In this document: piece after piece, positions 8,807 through 10,454 of the stretch | How the letters are laid out: every line of letters begins with the position of its first letter | Position numbering within the stretch: the first letter of the stretch is position 1 | NCBI GenBank assembly: GCA_900550165.1 | Contig: URQY01000044.1 | Span: 1-10,454 of the forward strand | Length of the DNA: 10,454 bases | Direction of reading: 5' to 3' | DNA from: an uncultured Eubacteriales bacterium | Lineage (GTDB): Bacteria > Bacillota > Clostridia > Oscillospirales > Oscillospiraceae | Made by a program: the position numbers and the translations under genes | Notes under the pieces: generated by a model | Told to the model about the DNA's origin: nothing | What the model saw: only the letters and a program-made list of their open reading frames with translations | The model's database searches: none

Positions 8807-8832
8807 AACCGTTTTCGCCCCCGTCTCGTCTG
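8807..8832 (+). promoter_or_regulatory. Candidate ECF-type promoter of the sigma-factor gene
   Basis: AACC (8807-8810), 16 bp, then CGTCTG (8827-8832). This resembles the AAC -35 core and CGTC -10 core recognised by many ECF sigma factors. No good vegetative -35/-10 pair was seen in the gap. The position, about 55 bp before the sigma-gene start, suits autoregulation. Short motif in GC-rich DNA, so chance is possible. Confidence 0.4.
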
Positions 8833-8838
8833 TAAGGG

Positions 8839-8862
8839 TGAAGACGAACCAAACGTCCTTCA
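8839..8862 (+). promoter_or_regulatory. Bulged hairpin in the sigma-factor mRNA leader
   Basis: TGAAGACG (8839-8846) pairs with CGTCCTTCA (8854-8862) over 8 bp with one bulged C and a 7-nt loop. It lies just downstream of the candidate promoter and about 15 nt before the ribosome binding site, with no T run after it. The function is unknown. Confidence 0.35.
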
Positions 8863-8889
8863 TGCATGAATGAAAAAGAGGTGATCGTC

Positions 8890-9447
8890 TTGAACGATGA
8901 CGAGATCGTGCAGCTCTATTTTGAGCGCAGCGAAGAGAGCATCGCGCAGAGCGAAGAAAAATACGGCAGGCTTTGCCGCAGCGTCATCCGGCGCATCCTG
9001 CCGGATGAGCGGGACGCGGAGGAGTGCCTGAGCGACGTGTGGATCCACACCTGGAATTCCATCCCGCCGGAAAAACCGCGCGTGCTGAGCGCATTTCTCG
9101 CCCGCATCGCGCGCAATCTGGCGCTCGACAGGCTCTCCTACAACCACGCGGAAAAGCGCGCCAGCGCGCTGACCGAAGCATTTGAGGAATTGGAGCCCTG
9201 CCTTGTGGGTGCGGACGATTCTCAGCAGCAGGCCGAAGCCGCGGAGTTCAACGCCTGGATCAGAAAATTTTTAGCCGCGCAGACGCGGGATAACCGCGTG
9301 TTCTTCGTCCGCCGCTACTGGTACGGCGAAAGCATCAGTGAGATCGCCGAAGCGTACAGGTGCAGCGAGGAAAAAGTCAAATCCTCGCTCTTCCGCACGC
9401 GAAACCGCCTGCGCGAGGCAATGAAAAAGGAGGACATCGCAATATGA
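8890..9447 (+). CDS. Sigma-70 family RNA polymerase sigma factor (ECF-like)
   Basis: A 185-residue alternative sigma factor with region 2 (about 20-90) and region 4 (about 125-180) only, the ECF layout. Region 2 includes DERDAEECLSDVWIHTWNSI and the following ARIARNLALDRL. Region 4 holds VFFVRRYWYGESISEIAEAY, then CSEEKVKSSLFRTRNRLREAM, the helix-turn-helix for -35 recognition. It would direct RNA polymerase to a small regulon. The start is taken as TTG at 8890: GAGGTGAT (8878-8885) just upstream matches the 16S 3' end closely, and MNDDEIVQLYFERSEESI is a family-typical opening. The in-frame ATG at 8866 would add 8 residues but has no ribosome binding site. The stop overlaps the next gene's start (ATGA), so the two are translationally coupled. 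Confidence 0.93.
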   Translation: MNDDEIVQLYFERSEESIAQSEEKYGRLCRSVIRRILPDERDAEECLSDVWIHTWNSIPPEKPRVLSAFLARIARNLALDRLSYNHAEKRASALTEAFEELEPCLVGADDSQQQAEAAEFNAWIRKFLAAQTRDNRVFFVRRYWYGESISEIAEAYRCSEEKVKSSLFRTRNRLREAMKKEDIAI

Positions 9448-10424
9448 ACGACAGAAAGTTCGAGACCTTTCAGCGCGCCGCCGACAATGCGCTGCTGGAG
9501 GAGGCCCAGCGCCCGGCGCAGAGGAGCGGCACGATCCGCCGCTATGCCGCGGCAGCGGCCTGCGTATGCGTGATCGCCGCCGCAGCGGTGATCTGGCAGC
9601 CGTGGAACAGCGGCGAGACGAGCGGCGACCGCTTTGACAACGGCGGTAATACGCAGATCGCAAACCCGTGGTCGGATACCACGCTCGAGAACATCCGTGC
9701 CATGGGATACAACATGGTACTGCCGGACGGGGCGGAGAATATCACCTTCACCGCGCTGAGCACCGGTGAAAACGGCGCGGAAATGGTCGAAGCGGACTAT
9801 ACGCTGGACGGCGCCGCATACACCTGCCGCGCGGCGAAGACCGGTGAAAGTGAGGATATCTCCGGCCTGTACGAGACCTGGGACCAGGATCTGAGCTGGA
9901 CCGTCGGCGAGGCGCAGCTCCAGATGTGCACCAACAACCTCACGGGCTATGTGAGCTGGTTCCTGCCGTCCGAGGGGCAGCAGTGGTGTGTGAGCAGCTC
10001 GAGCAGCGACGCAAAGCTGCTGGAAAACGCGCAGATCCTCGCCGCCGGTCTCGGTCAGGAGCTTGCTACCGCGCCTGATGGGGCAGAGAATGTCGTCATC
10101 AGCGTCTTCCCGCTCGACGGCCGCACCGTGGCGGAAACCGCCTTCACGATGAACGGTGCGCGCTGGACGTACCGCACCGCACCGGGCGAGCTGGAGCTTG
10201 CGGATATCTCCGGCTTGGCCGACCTTGCCGTCAATACGGCTGGCAAGGTCAGCTATTGCGACGCACAGCTCTCCTACGACGAGGGCGGTGCGGGCAAGAT
10301 CATCTGGTTTGACATCGTCCCCGGCATTGAATACAGCCTGAGCGTTGAGAGCGGCGCAAGCGCGGAGGCGCTCAGCGACATGGCAAGCCTGCTCTTCACC
10401 CCCATGCAGGGCGAGGCCGGTTAA
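9444..10424 (+). CDS. Single-pass membrane protein, putative anti-sigma factor with duplicated ectodomain
   Basis: A 326-residue protein not recognised as a named family. Residues 1-33 are charged and cytoplasmic (ending RR), 34-51 form one transmembrane helix (YAAAAACVCVIAAAAVIW), and the rest would be outside. The external part contains two diverged tandem copies of about 115 residues: the first from PDGAEN (94) with DISGL at 138, the second from PDGAEN (211) with DISGL at 254. The start ATG has AAGGAGG about 10 nt upstream and overlaps the sigma stop by 4 bp. Position and topology suggest an anti-sigma factor or sensor for the sigma protein. However, the cytoplasmic tail has no HxxxCxxC zinc motif, so this rests on context. 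A lipoprotein or cell-surface protein merely co-expressed with the sigma factor is possible. It ends 30 bp before the window end; no terminator is visible. Confidence 0.8.
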   Translation: MNDRKFETFQRAADNALLEEAQRPAQRSGTIRRYAAAAACVCVIAAAAVIWQPWNSGETSGDRFDNGGNTQIANPWSDTTLENIRAMGYNMVLPDGAENITFTALSTGENGAEMVEADYTLDGAAYTCRAAKTGESEDISGLYETWDQDLSWTVGEAQLQMCTNNLTGYVSWFLPSEGQQWCVSSSSSDAKLLENAQILAAGLGQELATAPDGAENVVISVFPLDGRTVAETAFTMNGARWTYRTAPGELELADISGLADLAVNTAGKVSYCDAQLSYDEGGAGKIIWFDIVPGIEYSLSVESGASAEALSDMASLLFTPMQGEAG

Positions 10425-10454
10425 AAGGCGCGCCGAAAAAGCAAAGAGTGGCGG

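Noticed and set aside
8294..8863. A 189-codon minus-strand frame covering the LysR 3' end and the gap
   Set aside because: It overlaps the well-supported LysR gene and its terminator and shows no domain or ribosome binding site.

Overview
This 10.45 kb window carries eight protein-coding genes. It looks like chromosomal DNA from a GC-rich member of the Clostridia (Bacillota), plausibly a gut Oscillospiraceae/Ruminococcaceae-type bacterium. That placement is an inference from the strong AAGGAG-type ribosome binding sites, a TTG start, consensus-like vegetative promoters, U-tailed intrinsic terminators and protein families common in gut Clostridia. No rRNA, tRNA, CRISPR array, insertion sequence or phage gene is visible.

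Layout. (1) 47-1849 (+) is oligoendopeptidase F, closed by a very strong UUCG-loop terminator. (2) 2038-3879 (+) is the ribosome-associated GTPase TypA/BipA, with its own promoter (TTGCAA-N17-TATACT) and terminator. (3) 3992-5143 (-), convergent to typA, is a PLP-dependent class I/II aminotransferase with a near-consensus promoter and a GC-rich leader hairpin. (4) 5379-7370 (-) is a two-gene operon: an ArsB/NhaD-type (ion transporter superfamily) permease followed 27 bp later by a cytidylate kinase-like P-loop protein, ending in a symmetric terminator. (5) 7661-8569 (+) is a LysR-type regulator divergent from that operon. The 290 bp between them holds a promoter in each direction and overlapping inverted repeats that touch the permease -35 region. 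(6) 8890-10424 (+) is a translationally coupled pair (ATGA overlap): a sigma-70 family, ECF-like RNA polymerase sigma factor with a TTG start, then a single-pass membrane protein in the usual anti-sigma position.

Working together. pepF, typA and the aminotransferase are housekeeping or metabolic genes in separate transcription units. The LysR gene, permease and kinase-like gene form a probable regulated divergon whose inducer and transport substrate cannot be told from sequence. The sigma factor and its membrane partner form a probable envelope-sensing module. The partner has a short cytoplasmic tail without a zinc-binding anti-sigma motif, one transmembrane helix and an external region made of two tandem diverged copies of a ~115-residue unit. 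An ECF-like promoter (AACC-N16-CGTCTG) upstream suggests autoregulation.

The window is mostly ordinary core genome. The parts most worth a second look are the sigma/membrane-protein pair and the LysR/permease/kinase-like divergon.
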